This document shows positions 23,331 to 33,843 of a stretch of 64,000 nucleotides of DNA, one piece after another. The notes beneath the pieces were generated by a model, which was not told where the DNA came from, searched no databases, and saw only the letters and a program-made list of their open reading frames with translations. The translations under genes were made by a program, and so were the position numbers. Location: contig CM059973.1 in NCBI GenBank assembly GCA_030490835.1, positions 89,239,641-89,303,640 on the forward strand. Direction: 5' to 3'. Source of the stretch: Annona cherimola. Its lineage: Eukaryota; Streptophyta; Magnoliopsida; Magnoliales; Annonaceae. Positions within the stretch are counted from its first letter, which is position 1. Each line of letters starts with the position of its first letter.

Positions 23331-25686
23331 ATGGACAGTTCAAGTAATATGCAAGACAAGACTAGTGAACAAGAGATCAACAGTGAGAAAATAAAAAATA
23401 TAACAACTACTTCAAACACTATTGATATTACAGAAGGTTCAGATACAAGCGAGCATCTTTCTAAGAAGAAAAAAGGCATAAAATTTCATCACCATTTTGG
23501 GAATAATTTGAAAAGATTTTGGACAAACGTGGAAAAGTGACATGGGGTATTTATAAGTATTGTAAGATTAAACTTAAGTGTCTAAGTGCTCAGTGAACAA
23601 ATACTTTAACTAGACATTTAAAGTTATTTAAGTATAATACTAACAAAAGAGCTTAGGGTCGTCGCTTATTATTATTTCAAACAGTAACTGATGATGGTCG
23701 AATGGTTATATCAAATTGGAAGTTCGACCAAGAAGCTTGCAAAAGATCAATGGAAAGAATCATTATTCTTGATGAATTGTCGTTTAAATTTATTGAAAAG
23801 GAAGAGTTTAGAGAATTTTGTAAAGTTGTGTAGCCACTAATTAAACATGTTTCAAGGACCATAATTATGAAAAAAATCTTCAGAATACATAAATTAGAAA
23901 AGGCTAAATTATGAAAGATTTTTAGTGAGAATGTTCAGCGTGTATGCTTGACAACAGATTTGTGGACTTCAAATTATAATATTTATGTTTAATTGCTCAC
24001 TTTATAGACTCTAATTGGACTCTTCAAAAGCGTATTCTTAATTTTTGTATTATTCCTTTACCACACACCGGTGAAGCTATTGCTAATGCAATTGAAGAAT
24101 GTCTGAATGCCTGGAATATTAGACAAGTGTGTACTCTTATAGTTGAAAATGCATCGGCCAATGATGTTTTGTAAAACACTTTGCATTTGAATTTAAAAAT
24201 GAAGAATGATCTATTTGGGGATGGTGAATCTTTTCATGTTTGTTGTGTTGCACACATTTTAAATTTAGTTGCGAAGGAAAAAACCTATCAAATCAAGGAT
24301 TCCATAGAATTCATAATAGCATAAAGTGGGTCAAGAGTTCTTCTAGTAGAGAACAAGCATTTGAAAAATCTTATAAAAGTATTAGAATTTCAAGTAAAAT
24401 GTCTTTGTGTTTAGATATGTCAACACGTTAGAATTCTACATACTTAATGTTGAAACATGCTCTGCCATTTGAAATAACTTTCAAACATCTTGAAGTGAAT
24501 GATGAAAGCTTTAGAAGCACTAGTCCTTTTAAAGAAGATTGAAATCATGCTAGAGTCCTTTGTGACTTCTTAGTCTTATTTTTTGAAGCTACTGAGATCT
24601 TGTCGAGTACTAAATATGTCACTTCCCTACATCATTTTCCTAAACTTGATGCAACTCAAGATCTTTAAATACATTTCCAATTGAGATATAGTAACTCTAT
24701 CGTTCTTCAAATGTGCAACAAAATGAAGAAAAAATTTGCAAAATATTGGGGTTCTGTTGACAAGTTCAATATTTACTTACTTATTGCGGTAGTGTTTGAT
24801 CCACGATACAAGCTAGGCTATTTGGAATTTTGTCTTAGTATTTTTCTTCATGCGTATCAAGCTTGTGCATTATCAAAGAAAGTCTATGATAAAATAGTTG
24901 AATTGTATGGAACTTATGAATCTAAGCATACACCTATTTTTTATATTTTTTTCAATTTTTTTTACAATTTTGTTAATATATATCTATTTAATATGTGTAT
25001 AAATTTTTACCATTTTTGGAGTATTTTAGATATTTATTTTCGATTTTTGCAAATCAGTGCCTAAAATGCCACTGATTTGCAAAAATCGAAAATAAATATC
25101 TAAAATACTCCAAAAATGGTAAAAATTTATACACATGTTAAATACATTAGATTAACAAATTTATAAAAAAAAAATTTAAAAATAAATAAAAAGGGTGTAT
25201 GCGCTCGGGAGCATGCAACATGCAATCGGGATCCACTTATACTACTACAAGTTCTTCGTCTGAAGTGAGTGGGGCATCATCCGAGTCAAATTATGCAAAA
25301 CGGAAGTTGTGGCAATCCATGAGTAACTCTACTGTCAGAGTTATCACAAATGAAATTGATGTCTATTTAAAAATCTAGTTGAGAATTATGTAGAACCATT
25401 TGATATTTTAGCATGGTAGTTAACGACTATAAAATACCGAATTTTATCTTCTATGACAAAAGATATTTTGGCTATTCCTATGTCAACAGTTGTATTAGAA
25501 TTTACGTTTAGCACCGGAGGATGTGTTCTTGACCAATATCGCAGTTCATTGACACTCATATTGGTTAAGTGTTTGATTTGCTCTCAAGATTGGTTGAAAG
25601 CAACTCCAAACAATTCAAATTATGAAAAATTCATTAATCAACTAGATAACTTTGCAAGAGGTAAAATATATTTTTCTATGTTTTAA
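23331..25686 (+). pseudogene. hAT transposase pseudogene
   Basis: An ATG at 23331 opens a 69-codon frame ending in FHHHFGNNLKRFWTNVEK, followed by stops and frame changes. Recognisable hAT transposase pieces then follow in order: VCLTTDLWTSNYN near 23940, LIAVVFDPRYKLGYLEF near 24780-24830 and, in the segment 25453-25686, the C-terminal dimerisation region (PMSTVVLEFTFSTGGCVLDQYRSSL..CLICSQDWLK). The same blocks appear in the transposase gene at 41335. A hairpin element at 24925 splits the coding region. It has many in-frame stops, so it is certainly non-functional. Role when intact: DDE-type DNA transposase acting on its own element ends. Confidence 0.88.
24925..25202. mobile_element. hairpin (long inverted repeat) element inside the hAT pseudogene
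   Basis: GCATACACC at 24926 pairs with GGGTGTATGC at 25193-25202, and the arms stay complementary to the centre near 25066, where GCAAATCAGTG and CACTGATTTGC face each other across a spacer of about 10 bases. The inner 100 bp of the arms are almost perfectly matched (for example TTTTTACCATTTTTGGAGTA against its complement). The right side continues with GCTCGGGAGCATGC, a terminal motif also at 38170 and 39765. The equivalent left piece is missing. It has no coding potential. Confidence 0.85.
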
Positions 25687-26626
25687 TTATTTACCTTACT
25701 CTTATATTATTTTTAAATTAATATTTATTCTTTTAGAGAAAGTTTCTGAAACATCGGGAAACTCTTCTTTACCACCTCTTCCATCAAGAAGTTAATTTAT
25801 AGGAGGTATTAGTTATATATTTGAATATATACATATATGCATGCTCCTTAAGTTCAATTGTACAATATAACATCATTTTTTTGCATTTTCTTTTAGAAAA
25901 ATAGAATTTGGCTTGACGGATGAGAGTAACACAAGACAAGAAGAATGAAGATTACATTGGGAAATTAAAATGTTTCATGTTGTTCTGTTGTAACTTGATG
26001 ATCTAAGTTAAATATTGTAATTTAGTTATTCGAACTTAAGACTTGAGTTGTAGACTTTGACCTAATTTAGATGCTGTTATTTGGAGTTGCATTCTTAAAC
26101 TTGTTGTAATCTTATTTGTCTTAATATCATTGTATTTTTTTGGATTATTTTTTTATTGTGATTGATATTATAAAGTTTCTCTTATGGTCGGAGCTAATAT
26201 TTATATATGATAGAGATATTGATGTTAAATTGCAGAATGGTCAAGGTTTTATTTCTACATTCTCCAAAATATTGTTTCTATTCTACTTAATGTGAAAAAA
26301 AGACTCAAAACAAGTTTCTTTTCTTTATACTCTCAAGTGGTATTTGAAATTTTCTTGCTTTCTTATAATAAATTGTCATTTTAGTTTTTTCGAGCAATAG
26401 ATTTATGATTAAATGAGTATAGGATATATATTTATAGTAACATATCAACCTGAAACTCAATACAAGCCCGAATTTGAGGTTTTATAAATATGGTTTGGGC
26501 TGAGGTTAGGGTTAGGGTTAGGGTTAAGGTTAGGGTTTTACCAATAGAGTTAGAGCTAGAGTTTTGGTGAACCCGAGTTTCATGAACTCGGGTTTTATAA
26601 ACTCAAGTTGCAACCATACTTGTTGT

Positions 26627-28040
26627 ACAGATTTGATTTTTATTTAAATTTTTTTATTTTTCTTGCGGCACCCACATGGTCAAATTCGAAAAGAGCTCTA
26701 TGTTCTCACTGCTGTTTTTTCCTGCGAGAATCTCTTATTCATTTTTGGACCATTGAGATTGGTTACCCATGGGTTACAGTTCCTTGGAATTCTATTCTGA
26801 GTAGTCAATGGACGGTGGGATTATACAAGATAATTGGAATTAGGGAAAACAACGGCGCAGGTGGAGATGATTCTGCCCAATGTGGACCGTTCTTTCATGT
26901 GATTCACATTTTAGGATCCGGAGATCATAGCGGTCAAAAAATATATACAGATCACAGGTGTATCTTTCTTTACCTGTGGCCTTTGGCCTTTAGCACTAAC
27001 TTTTTACCGTTGGTGGATACGACCACCAGTTGTTTTTGCTAATACTTTTGACCGTCTCATGTGTGGCCCACGTGTACGGTGGATGGATGCCTTCTTAGTT
27101 CTTCCGATTTATTCCAACTTACCCTGCCCTGCGACCGAGACCGTAGTCACCGTACGAACTTGCCTGCTGATTTTCAGCTGGTTTGGTTCGTGCGCTTGAA
27201 GAAAGTGGGAGCACTAACCTGTCCATGATCCGTGCACAAGTGGTCCACAATGATATGATCCAAACCGTTTACTCAATCGTGACCATCCGTATGAGTTCGA
27301 TTGACGGTCCATATCTATTTTCTGGTAGGAGTATGGGGAATCCGGATGGCCGATCCGAACATCTTTGTGCTGGGGGCGTTGTTACGCGATCTGTCCTGAT
27401 TCGTCTCACGCGACACCAACGGCGCCCACGACCCGGACCGGGACCTCCCGCAAAATTTCAAAATTTTTGCTAAGATACAACTGTTTGGACCATCATAACC
27501 TTCATCCAACAATTGGACCACCTTTGCATGAAAGAAATAATGAATTCACTCATCTGGTGGGTTACAATGTAAAAAAAATCTAAGCCGTTGGACAAGAAAA
27601 CAAAAGGAATAGATCTCCGATTCTAGGTTTTAAAGGGTTCAAAATCAGAGCAATTTCCACACCGAAAGCGCCTCATCTTCTGCTTTACAACGAGCTAGCC
27701 CGCAGCATGTTTGGCGTGGCGTGGCGTGGCGTGGCGTGCTTGAAATCGCCCGGGCCGCGACGCTGATTGCGGGGGCTTGGGGTGGGCGGACTGCACTTAC
27801 CAACGACAAAGGACCGCAGACGGCCCGTCTATCTGTGGGTCCCATCCCTTCGCCGTATTTTGAACTGCTCCCTGACATGTGGGGCCAACACTCTAGGCTC
27901 GTGGCCAACGCCCTGTCCTTCCTGCTATCCACGTCATCTGCAACTTATCCACTTTTGTAGGTTTCAGAGTGATAAACCTTTTTTCATGTTTTTTTTTTTT
28001 ATCCACTTTTGTGGTTTTCAGGGTGATAAAACTTTTTCCC
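26627..28040. other. spacer, GC-richer 26850-27920, no gene recognised
   Basis: Contains phrases such as GTGGTCCACAATGATATG and ATTGGACCACC and a GTGGGGCCAAC word (about 27880). A (GTGGC)n tract is at 27713-27738. An 18-bp word ATCCACTTTTGT..TTTCAG..GTGATAAA is repeated at 27948 and 28001. Overlapping open frames show no domain. Confidence 0.4.
27713..27738. repeat. (GTGGC)n minisatellite
   Basis: Five tandem copies of the pentamer GTGGC/GGCGT. Confidence 0.9.
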
Positions 28041-28545
28041 ATCGTTTTTTTGGGAGGGATGGTTATGATTATGAAAATTATCAAACTAATAGAAAATCAC
28101 GTGATATAGTAAGGATAATCATGAGATACTAGCAGAATAAAAATAAAACAGATAATTAGTTGTATGCATAGTTGCATGAAAATAATTGAAAATTATCATA
28201 ATTTAGATAAGAAAATGTGAAAAAGTAATTAAAAATATATTAGTTACAAAGAATCAAAAGTTTTAATTGACATTTTTAGCTCAACCAAATGTACAACCAA
28301 AACTTTTACATCTCTATAACTATCGTATTTTTTTTTTACATTTTTCTATGCAATTACCATACTTTTCAATTATTTTTACACAACTGCAAATACAACTAAC
28401 CTATTTATTTTAACTTTATTCTTTTTTAATCCTTATTATTACATATATTATATCACATCTTTTCTATCAATTCAAAAACTTTTACACAAAATCTTTTTTC
28501 TTAAAAGTTTTATCACTTTTTAAACACACTCCAAATTTTTTTCCC
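28041..28545. mobile_element. two adjoining diverged MITE copies in opposite orientation
   Basis: 28060-28290 follows the plus-orientation MITE consensus (TAGAAAATCACGTGATATAGTAAGG.., AGTTGTATGCATAGTTGCATG.., AAAAGTTTTAATTGACA). 28290-28545 follows the minus orientation (AACTTTTACATCTCTATAACTATC.., ACAACTGCAAATACAACTAACC.., TATCACATCTTTTCTATCAATTC) and ends near AAACACACTCC. Together they make a large inverted repeat. No clean target duplication is visible. Confidence 0.5.
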
Positions 28546-28564
28546 GCTCTGTGCATTGTATTTG

Positions 28565-28640
28565 ACCTAGGTATGTTTAGCAATCTAGCATGCCTCAATC
28601 GTGATGAGCATTGGGTTCGACTTTTAATGGCTACCTATCT
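28565..28640 (+). mobile_element. possible SINE head (tRNA-like)
   Basis: TTTAGCAATCTAGCATGCC followed by TGGGTTCGACTTTT looks like degenerate pol III A and B boxes. The spacing is plausible, but the body and tail were not defined. Confidence 0.2.
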
Positions 28641-28826
28641 CAATAGTAGTTGTTGGTGAAAAATGAGTCGATGTTAGCAGTTTCCCTATGCGTGTATGAG
28701 TATCCATTGTTTAGATAAATTTAAGAATATTGTTAATTTTATGTTAGTATATTATAAGAAATTTAATAGATTATCTCAGAACTTAATTAAAAAAATATTT
28801 GTTGAGATGCTTGTAAAAAATAGCCA

Positions 28827-29187
28827 TAAAAAAGGAGAGAATGTTTTAATGCACCAAGGTGCAAAACCTCATTTTTAATAGTTCTTAAATTTTTTTTTAT
28901 AAGATTGTTAATATAGTTATATTGAGCTTATGTATTAAGTTTTATCATTTTTGGATATGTATATATATTTTTTGATTTTTCAAAAACAAGGGTACTTTAG
29001 CTATTTTTAAGTGACTAAAATACCCCTATTTTTAAAAAATCAAAAATATATATTTATATACCTCCAAAAATTATAAAACTTAATACATAAGCTCAATATA
29101 ACTATATTAAAAATCTTATAAAATTTTTTTAAAAATGTAAAAAATAAAGTTTTGCACCCTAGTGCATTGAAACATTCTCCTAAAAAA
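28827..29187. mobile_element. hairpin element (28834-29180) with 7-bp target duplication
   Basis: The left end GGAGAGAATGTTTTAATGCA pairs with the right end TGCATTGAAACATTCTCC. The arms (CAAAACCTCATTTT.. / ..AAAGTTTTGCAC) remain complementary to a centre near 29005, where GGGTACTTTAG faces CTAAAATACCCC. TAAAAAA flanks both sides (28827-28833 and 29181-29187). The element is 347 bp and non-coding. It shares its arm texture with the elements at 20325 and 59450. Confidence 0.85.
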
Positions 29188-29358
29188 AGTGTATTAGTAA
29201 AATTTGAAAACTTTTCCATCTAAAAAAATTTACATCTAGCCAATTGGGCGCTGCACAGTTAGTTTACGTTTATGACATTTATAGTTCTAGCATGGTATCA
29301 AAAAAATAGTATTGTAAATTTAAAAAGTAAAAATGTTATATATTGGAAATGAAATAAA

Positions 29359-29650
29359 TTATTGGTAATTAGAAATTTCGTTATCTTCCTTTTCCATTAA
29401 CTTGTCTTTTTAAAATTATATCAAAGAGAGAATATTCTCGTAATCAGGATTCATACCAATATCTCTATTACACAAGTTGGTACGTGAAACCAAAATATTC
29501 TATGCCTAAGTTCACTCCATCCACTCTTCTTTAGCAAACCCTTGTATTATTTTTTTATGGTCCGCTCTTATATTATTCTTATGTTTCTTATTAATTCTAC
29601 TTTGAGATTTGAAATTTACTGTGAAAAACTCACTATGTCTGACCTTTATC
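29359..29650. repeat. direct repeat flanking the foldback element, left copy
   Basis: ATTGGTAATTAGAAATTTCG..CTTCCTTTTCCATT and TTATTAATTCTACTTTGAGATTTGAAATTT recur in the same order at 32038-32160. The left copy carries about 160 extra bp between the two blocks, including an ATTCATACCAATATC stretch that may be a degraded SINE box. Confidence 0.6.
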
Positions 29651-29801
29651 TCACATATATTCATAATCTTTTTTCAAAAGTCCAAATATGCCCATGTGTT
29701 TGCTTTTAATTCCAAAAATACTCAATTTTGTCGCAACCTATTGGTTAAATTTTTATAAATGTCCAAAATATCTTTTGTAATTTTTTTTTTCAAATATACC
29801 C

Positions 29802-31000
29802 ACTACGGTTAGGAGTGTAAATCGGGTCGGGTTGACTCGGGTTGGGACAAATACAACCCTAACCCACCTTGTAAAATCTCAACCCAACCCTACTTTCAAC
29901 CCTACTTTTCACACCTTAACCCAACCCTATTTCAACCCACTTCAAATCGGTTCGGTTCGGGTTACAAATCGGGCTAATAGATTACACATATTATCAATGT
30001 TAGTTAAGCTTTTGTTCACCAAAATTTCTAAAATAACAAAAAATCAATGATAATTATAAAAAAATAAGTACTAAAAAGTTCTACGTAACTCAAAAGTGGA
30101 GGATAAGTTTTGTAATTGATTTATTTTTTTGCTTTTGTATTCTTTGAGCAATTGATGTCCCCTAAAAGTCAAAAAGTAAAAGCCAAGTAAAAGTATTGCA
30201 GTAAATTATGCAAAATGAAAAAAAGAATATTATAGTCTTACTTACATTTTTAGTTGGCTTCCAATCAAAGCTACAAACATATCAAATTCCTAATTGACCT
30301 GTTCGTTATTTCAAATCACCAATGCAAGCGAACATCTAAACAACCTATTTACAATGCAATATAGGGTATGTTTGGCAATTGAAAGAAAAAGTCAATTAAA
30401 ACTTTTCAATCTAAAACTTTTCACTCTCTACAATTATCATATTTGTAACTATCATATTTTTTAATTATCATATTTTTTAATTATTTTTTCACATTTTCCT
30501 ATACAACTACCCTACTTTTCAATCATTTATATAAAACTATCCACACAACTAACCTATCTATTTTAACTTTATTCTCTTTATTACTCATCATTACCCCTAT
30601 CATATCACATCAGTTGATAACTTTTACTCTCCAAAACTTTTCATCAAAAGTTTTATTCATTACCAAACACACTCATAACCAAATAATCCAAACATAATTT
30701 CACAACTAATTAACCAAAAAATTCAAACAACATTTCACAACCAAATTGTCAAACATATTTTCAAACTCCACACAATTTTATTTAAATATCCAAACAACAT
30801 AAATGAAATACACTCTCATAAACATATCAAAATACATATCTTATGAAATCGGGTTGGTTCGGGTCGACCGACCCCCTAACCCGGCTCAACCCGATTTTGA
30901 AAATCGGGTCGGGTTGAACCGAATTTTCAAAGTATCAACACAACCATGGTATAAATCGGTTCGGGTTGAACCCGACCCTATTTACACCCCTAACTACGGT
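29802..31000. mobile_element. non-autonomous hAT element (29810-30992), perfect 8-bp target duplication
   Basis: TAGGAGTGTAAAT opens at 29810 and ATTTACACCCCTA closes at 30992. ACTACGGT flanks at 29802-29809 and 30993-31000 exactly. The length is 1183 bp, or 869 bp without the nested MITE and its duplicated ATA. The sequence is collinear with the copy at 4298-5214, including the subterminal AACCCGACCC arrays, the about 358-bp segment absent from the complete element and the same CTTATGAAA deletion junction (about 30848). It carries no transposase. One base of the left TIR differs from the right (TAGGAG against TAGGGG). Confidence 0.93.
30361..30677 (-). mobile_element. MITE (30364-30674), ATA target duplication, nested in the hAT
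   Basis: GGGTATGTTTGG at 30364 pairs with CCAAACACACTC ending 30674. ATA is duplicated on both sides. The paralogous hAT at 4298 preserves the empty site: CAATATAACCAAATAATCC near 4847 against CAATATA-element-ATAACCAAATAATCC here. This proves the insertion limits and the 3-bp duplication. The interior is the minus orientation of the 291-bp family. Confidence 0.95.
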
Positions 31001-32037
31001 TGACCTTAATTTTAAACATACCCATGACATTTTTGAAATCTCGAATATATCGACCACAGTTATATTTAATCCAAAAAATATTCATTTTTTCAATAAATGT
31101 TATTTAACTAATTTACGAAATTATTAACATGTGCTTAAGCAAGATTGAAAGAATTGAATATCGCGCATCATAGATTGCTAATAGGTTTGTGTTGATATAG
31201 TGTAGTTAATCATTGATTTGCAGAAGGATGGAAACCATGACATCTACAACCATAGTTGTCCAAAAAGAAGACGATGATTGGAGCGGTGTTATCTTTGTTA
31301 ATTGATTATCAATAGGTGGTGTGTTGCCATACCCAGTGATAAGTTAACATAAGTGACACTACCTTGATAGCCTTCTTTTCCAATAACAATGATTATAAAT
31401 GCCACAACTCCAATCCCCTACATATTAACAATCAACTACACTACAAATATACATCTATTATACAATAGACTATCTATGTCATTCAACTCCTTCAATCTAA
31501 CTCATGGGTTGATAATTTCTTATATTAGCCAACAACATTTAGTGATCAAATGAGTATTTTTGAATTTAAATATAAACGAAATGGATATATTTAAAAACTT
31601 GAAAATATCATAGTTATGTTTGAAATTAGGGTTAAACACGTCGAGTATATTTCCAAAAAAGTCTAGTTAACACCAAGGGCATTTTAGGTGTTTATAAAAA
31701 TCAACCTAGTAGTTTATGATGGAATGGGTATTATTGAGACTAAATGTAAATGTAATAGGTATATTTGAAATTAAAATAATAAGTGTATTTGAGAGAAGCC
31801 TAAATAACACCAAGGTTATTTTGGATGTTTATGAAAATCTAATCATTAGCTTGTAATGGAATGAGTATTGTTGGGATTAAATATAAATATAGTGGATATA
31901 TTTAGATTTTTAAAAATATCAAGAGTATATTTTGGATTAAGGTTAAACATAGTAGGTATATTTAAGAAAAGTCCTAAAATTTATCTTGTATTCCTCATTC
32001 TCGATATAAATTTCAATTATTTAATTTTCAATAAAAA

Positions 32038-32165
32038 TTGTTGGTAATCAGAAATTTCATACCACTCCTTTTCCATTCACTCATCTTTAACGTACCCTAA
32101 GGTTATTTTTTGTTACTCATTAATTCTGTTTTGAGATTTGAAATTTTCTATGAATAACATATATC
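32038..32165. repeat. direct repeat flanking the foldback element, right copy
   Basis: GTTGGTAATCAGAAATTTCAT..CTCCTTTTCCATTCAC and TCATTAATTCTGTTTTGAGATTTGAAATTTTC match 29359-29650 in order, without the roughly 160-bp insertion. Confidence 0.6.
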
Positions 32166-32459
32166 CTATATTCTTATAATTGTTCCATTTCAATACTAAA
32201 TCAACAGTATAGTTGATCTTATAGATAGCAAGCGTAATGCGTTTGACTGCATTTAAAAGGGAATATAATTTCGAAATTGAAATATATTTCTCTAATAGAA
32301 ATATATAGACTTCTTAAATATTATAATCACTTTCAATCATCGTGTTTTCTAGAATGGTTTATATTTTGTTTATTTTTCTTTTCTAAAATTTTGTTGAATC
32401 ACCCATATCTTATGGCATTAGTGCATTTTTAGTTATATTTTTAAGTTGTTTTGCATCCA

Positions 32460-32895
32460 TACTTATACGTTTTTGGTTGAAATTGCAAATATGTCACTGT
32501 ATTTGCATTAATACCTATGACGTTTGTTTAAATTGCAAGTATATCTACAAAGCTTAAACCCTTCTTGAAATGACAAAAATGTCTTTGCAAATAATAAAAC
32601 GAAATAATATAAGATGAGACATTTAAAATGACAAGAAATTTATTTTTTAAAATATTTCTTGCATCAAATAAATTCATTTAATGTGAGGTATTTTTTTAAA
32701 TAAAATTTTTGATATTTTGAAAGACATTTTCTTATATTTTCATTTTATTGTTTATAATGATATTTTTATCATTTTAAAAAAAGAGTTTAGGGTTTACAGA
32801 TACGCTTGCATTTTAGACGGACCTTGTAAATATGAATGTAAATTTTACAAGAGTCTATAATAGACTTGTAATTTTGCCCAAATCTTGTTAAGTAC
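32460..32895. mobile_element. inverted-repeat element, about 430 bp
   Basis: The left arm GAAATTGCAAATATGTC..AAACCCTTCTTGAAATGACAAAAATGTC pairs with the right arm GATATTTTTATCATTTTAAA..GTTTAGGGTTT..GACTTGTAATTTTGCCC. The centre is near 32680. It resembles the TTTGCAAATATGCC element at 55362 in its end sequence. No target duplication was found. Confidence 0.55.
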
Positions 32896-33581
32896 AGGTG
32901 TAAAAAAAAAATCTTTTTCTAATATATCTTCTTTCAAATACAAACATTATAATAATATATCATTAAATATCTTTTTTCTTTTTGTGTGATTTATCTTGGT
33001 TGATCAAGGCAACTGATGAAAAAAATCAAATAACTCTATACTTTCCACCATACTCACTTTTAACTCACTCACATTAACCACTTAACATCCAAGTAGTTAC
33101 GTCATTACATGGCTTTTACTCATTTTTATGATTTTCAAAAAATATTGCGTAACGTTTATTTCGTTATGTTACATTTCCAAGATAGAGTGCCAAGTTGACG
33201 CAGCATCTAATTTTTCACTAAAATGACTCCACAATCAACATACTTGTGAGCATTGTGATGTCCAACGTATTAAGTTGGCAATGAATTTTGCTTTTTTGTA
33301 TTTATTGCTTAAAATTTTATTATATACTTTATCCGTGGGAATTACTGTAATTTCTAATTTTTTTAAACCACAATCATATCATGTATTATGTTTTTATTTA
33401 TAATGTTTTTGATGATATGAAAAATTAGTTCAATTATATTGTTATAATATCACTGAAAAGGTAAATTAGTGGACGTTGGCCGAAAATCATAAAATTATAA
33501 CATTAATGACCGGTCAAAATTTTTGATAAATAATCCCAAGATGGTTTAAATGGAGAGATTTGTTCTCTTAAAAAGCGAAGA
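32896..33581. other. AT-rich spacer, no gene recognised
   Basis: No supported feature. Confidence 0.45.
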
Positions 33582-33843
33582 AAGGGGACGTTTGGGAATG
33601 AGGGGTGAGAAATAGTGAGGGTACGGATTTTAAAGTACTTTATTAATCAATCAATTATTATATTTTTCACTTTTACCCTTATATTCTAATCATTTTTCCT
33701 ATCAATTACCTTCCAACAAACTTATTTATTCCAACTTTACCCCTGTCATTTTATATAATAACACAAATTTTAAAATATTTTATTTTCCACTGCCACAAGA
33801 TCCCTTATTTTCCACGACTTTTTCCCGGCCAAACGTACCCAAG
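33582..33843. mobile_element. MITE, 256 bp, AAG target duplication
   Basis: The element is 33585-33840. GGGACGTTTGGGAATG at the left pairs with GGCCAAACGTACCC at the right. AAG occurs immediately outside both ends. The interior is AT-rich and non-coding. The ends differ from the 291-bp family, so this is a second short-TIR family; see also 57909. Confidence 0.7.

Larger units (their letters stand above)
22325..26626 (+). mobile_element. old hAT element (22333-26618) with broken transposase
   Basis: The left terminus TAGGGGTGCAACTTGGG (from 22333) and the right terminus CTCAAGTTGCAACCATA (ending 26618) are inverted complements with a few mismatches. Flanks are CTTGTGAT (22325-22332) and CTTGTTGT (26619-26626), an 8-bp duplication with one change. 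Subterminal regions hold CCCGAACCC-type and GGTTAGGGTTAGGG-type words. The element is 4286 bp including a hairpin insertion at about 24925-25202. The decayed TIRs, decayed target duplication and many coding lesions make it clearly older than the element at 40153. It belongs to a related but distinct subfamily (different TIR core). Confidence 0.88.
29660..31985. mobile_element. long foldback (inverted-repeat) element hosting a hAT
   Basis: Outer arms with ATATACC/ATATATCC-type words (left: AAATATACCCACTACGGTTGACCTTAATTT..; right, complementary: AATTAGGGTTAAACACGTCGAGTATATTT) and inner arms (left GATTGAAAGAATTGAATATC..GTGTAGTTAATCATTG; right CAATCAACTACACTAC..CAACTCCTTCAATCTAA) fold about a centre near 31320. 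The right arm contains two tandem units of about 220 bp (roughly 31540-31760 and 31760-31985), the left arm about one. The left arm is interrupted by the hAT element at 29810-30992. There is no coding region. Outer ends are approximate. Confidence 0.7.

Noticed and set aside
26504..26537. GGTTAGGGTTAGGG run resembling telomere repeat
   Set aside because: It lacks the TTTAGGG plant period and lies in the subterminal zone of the hAT relic, where GGGTT-type words are expected.
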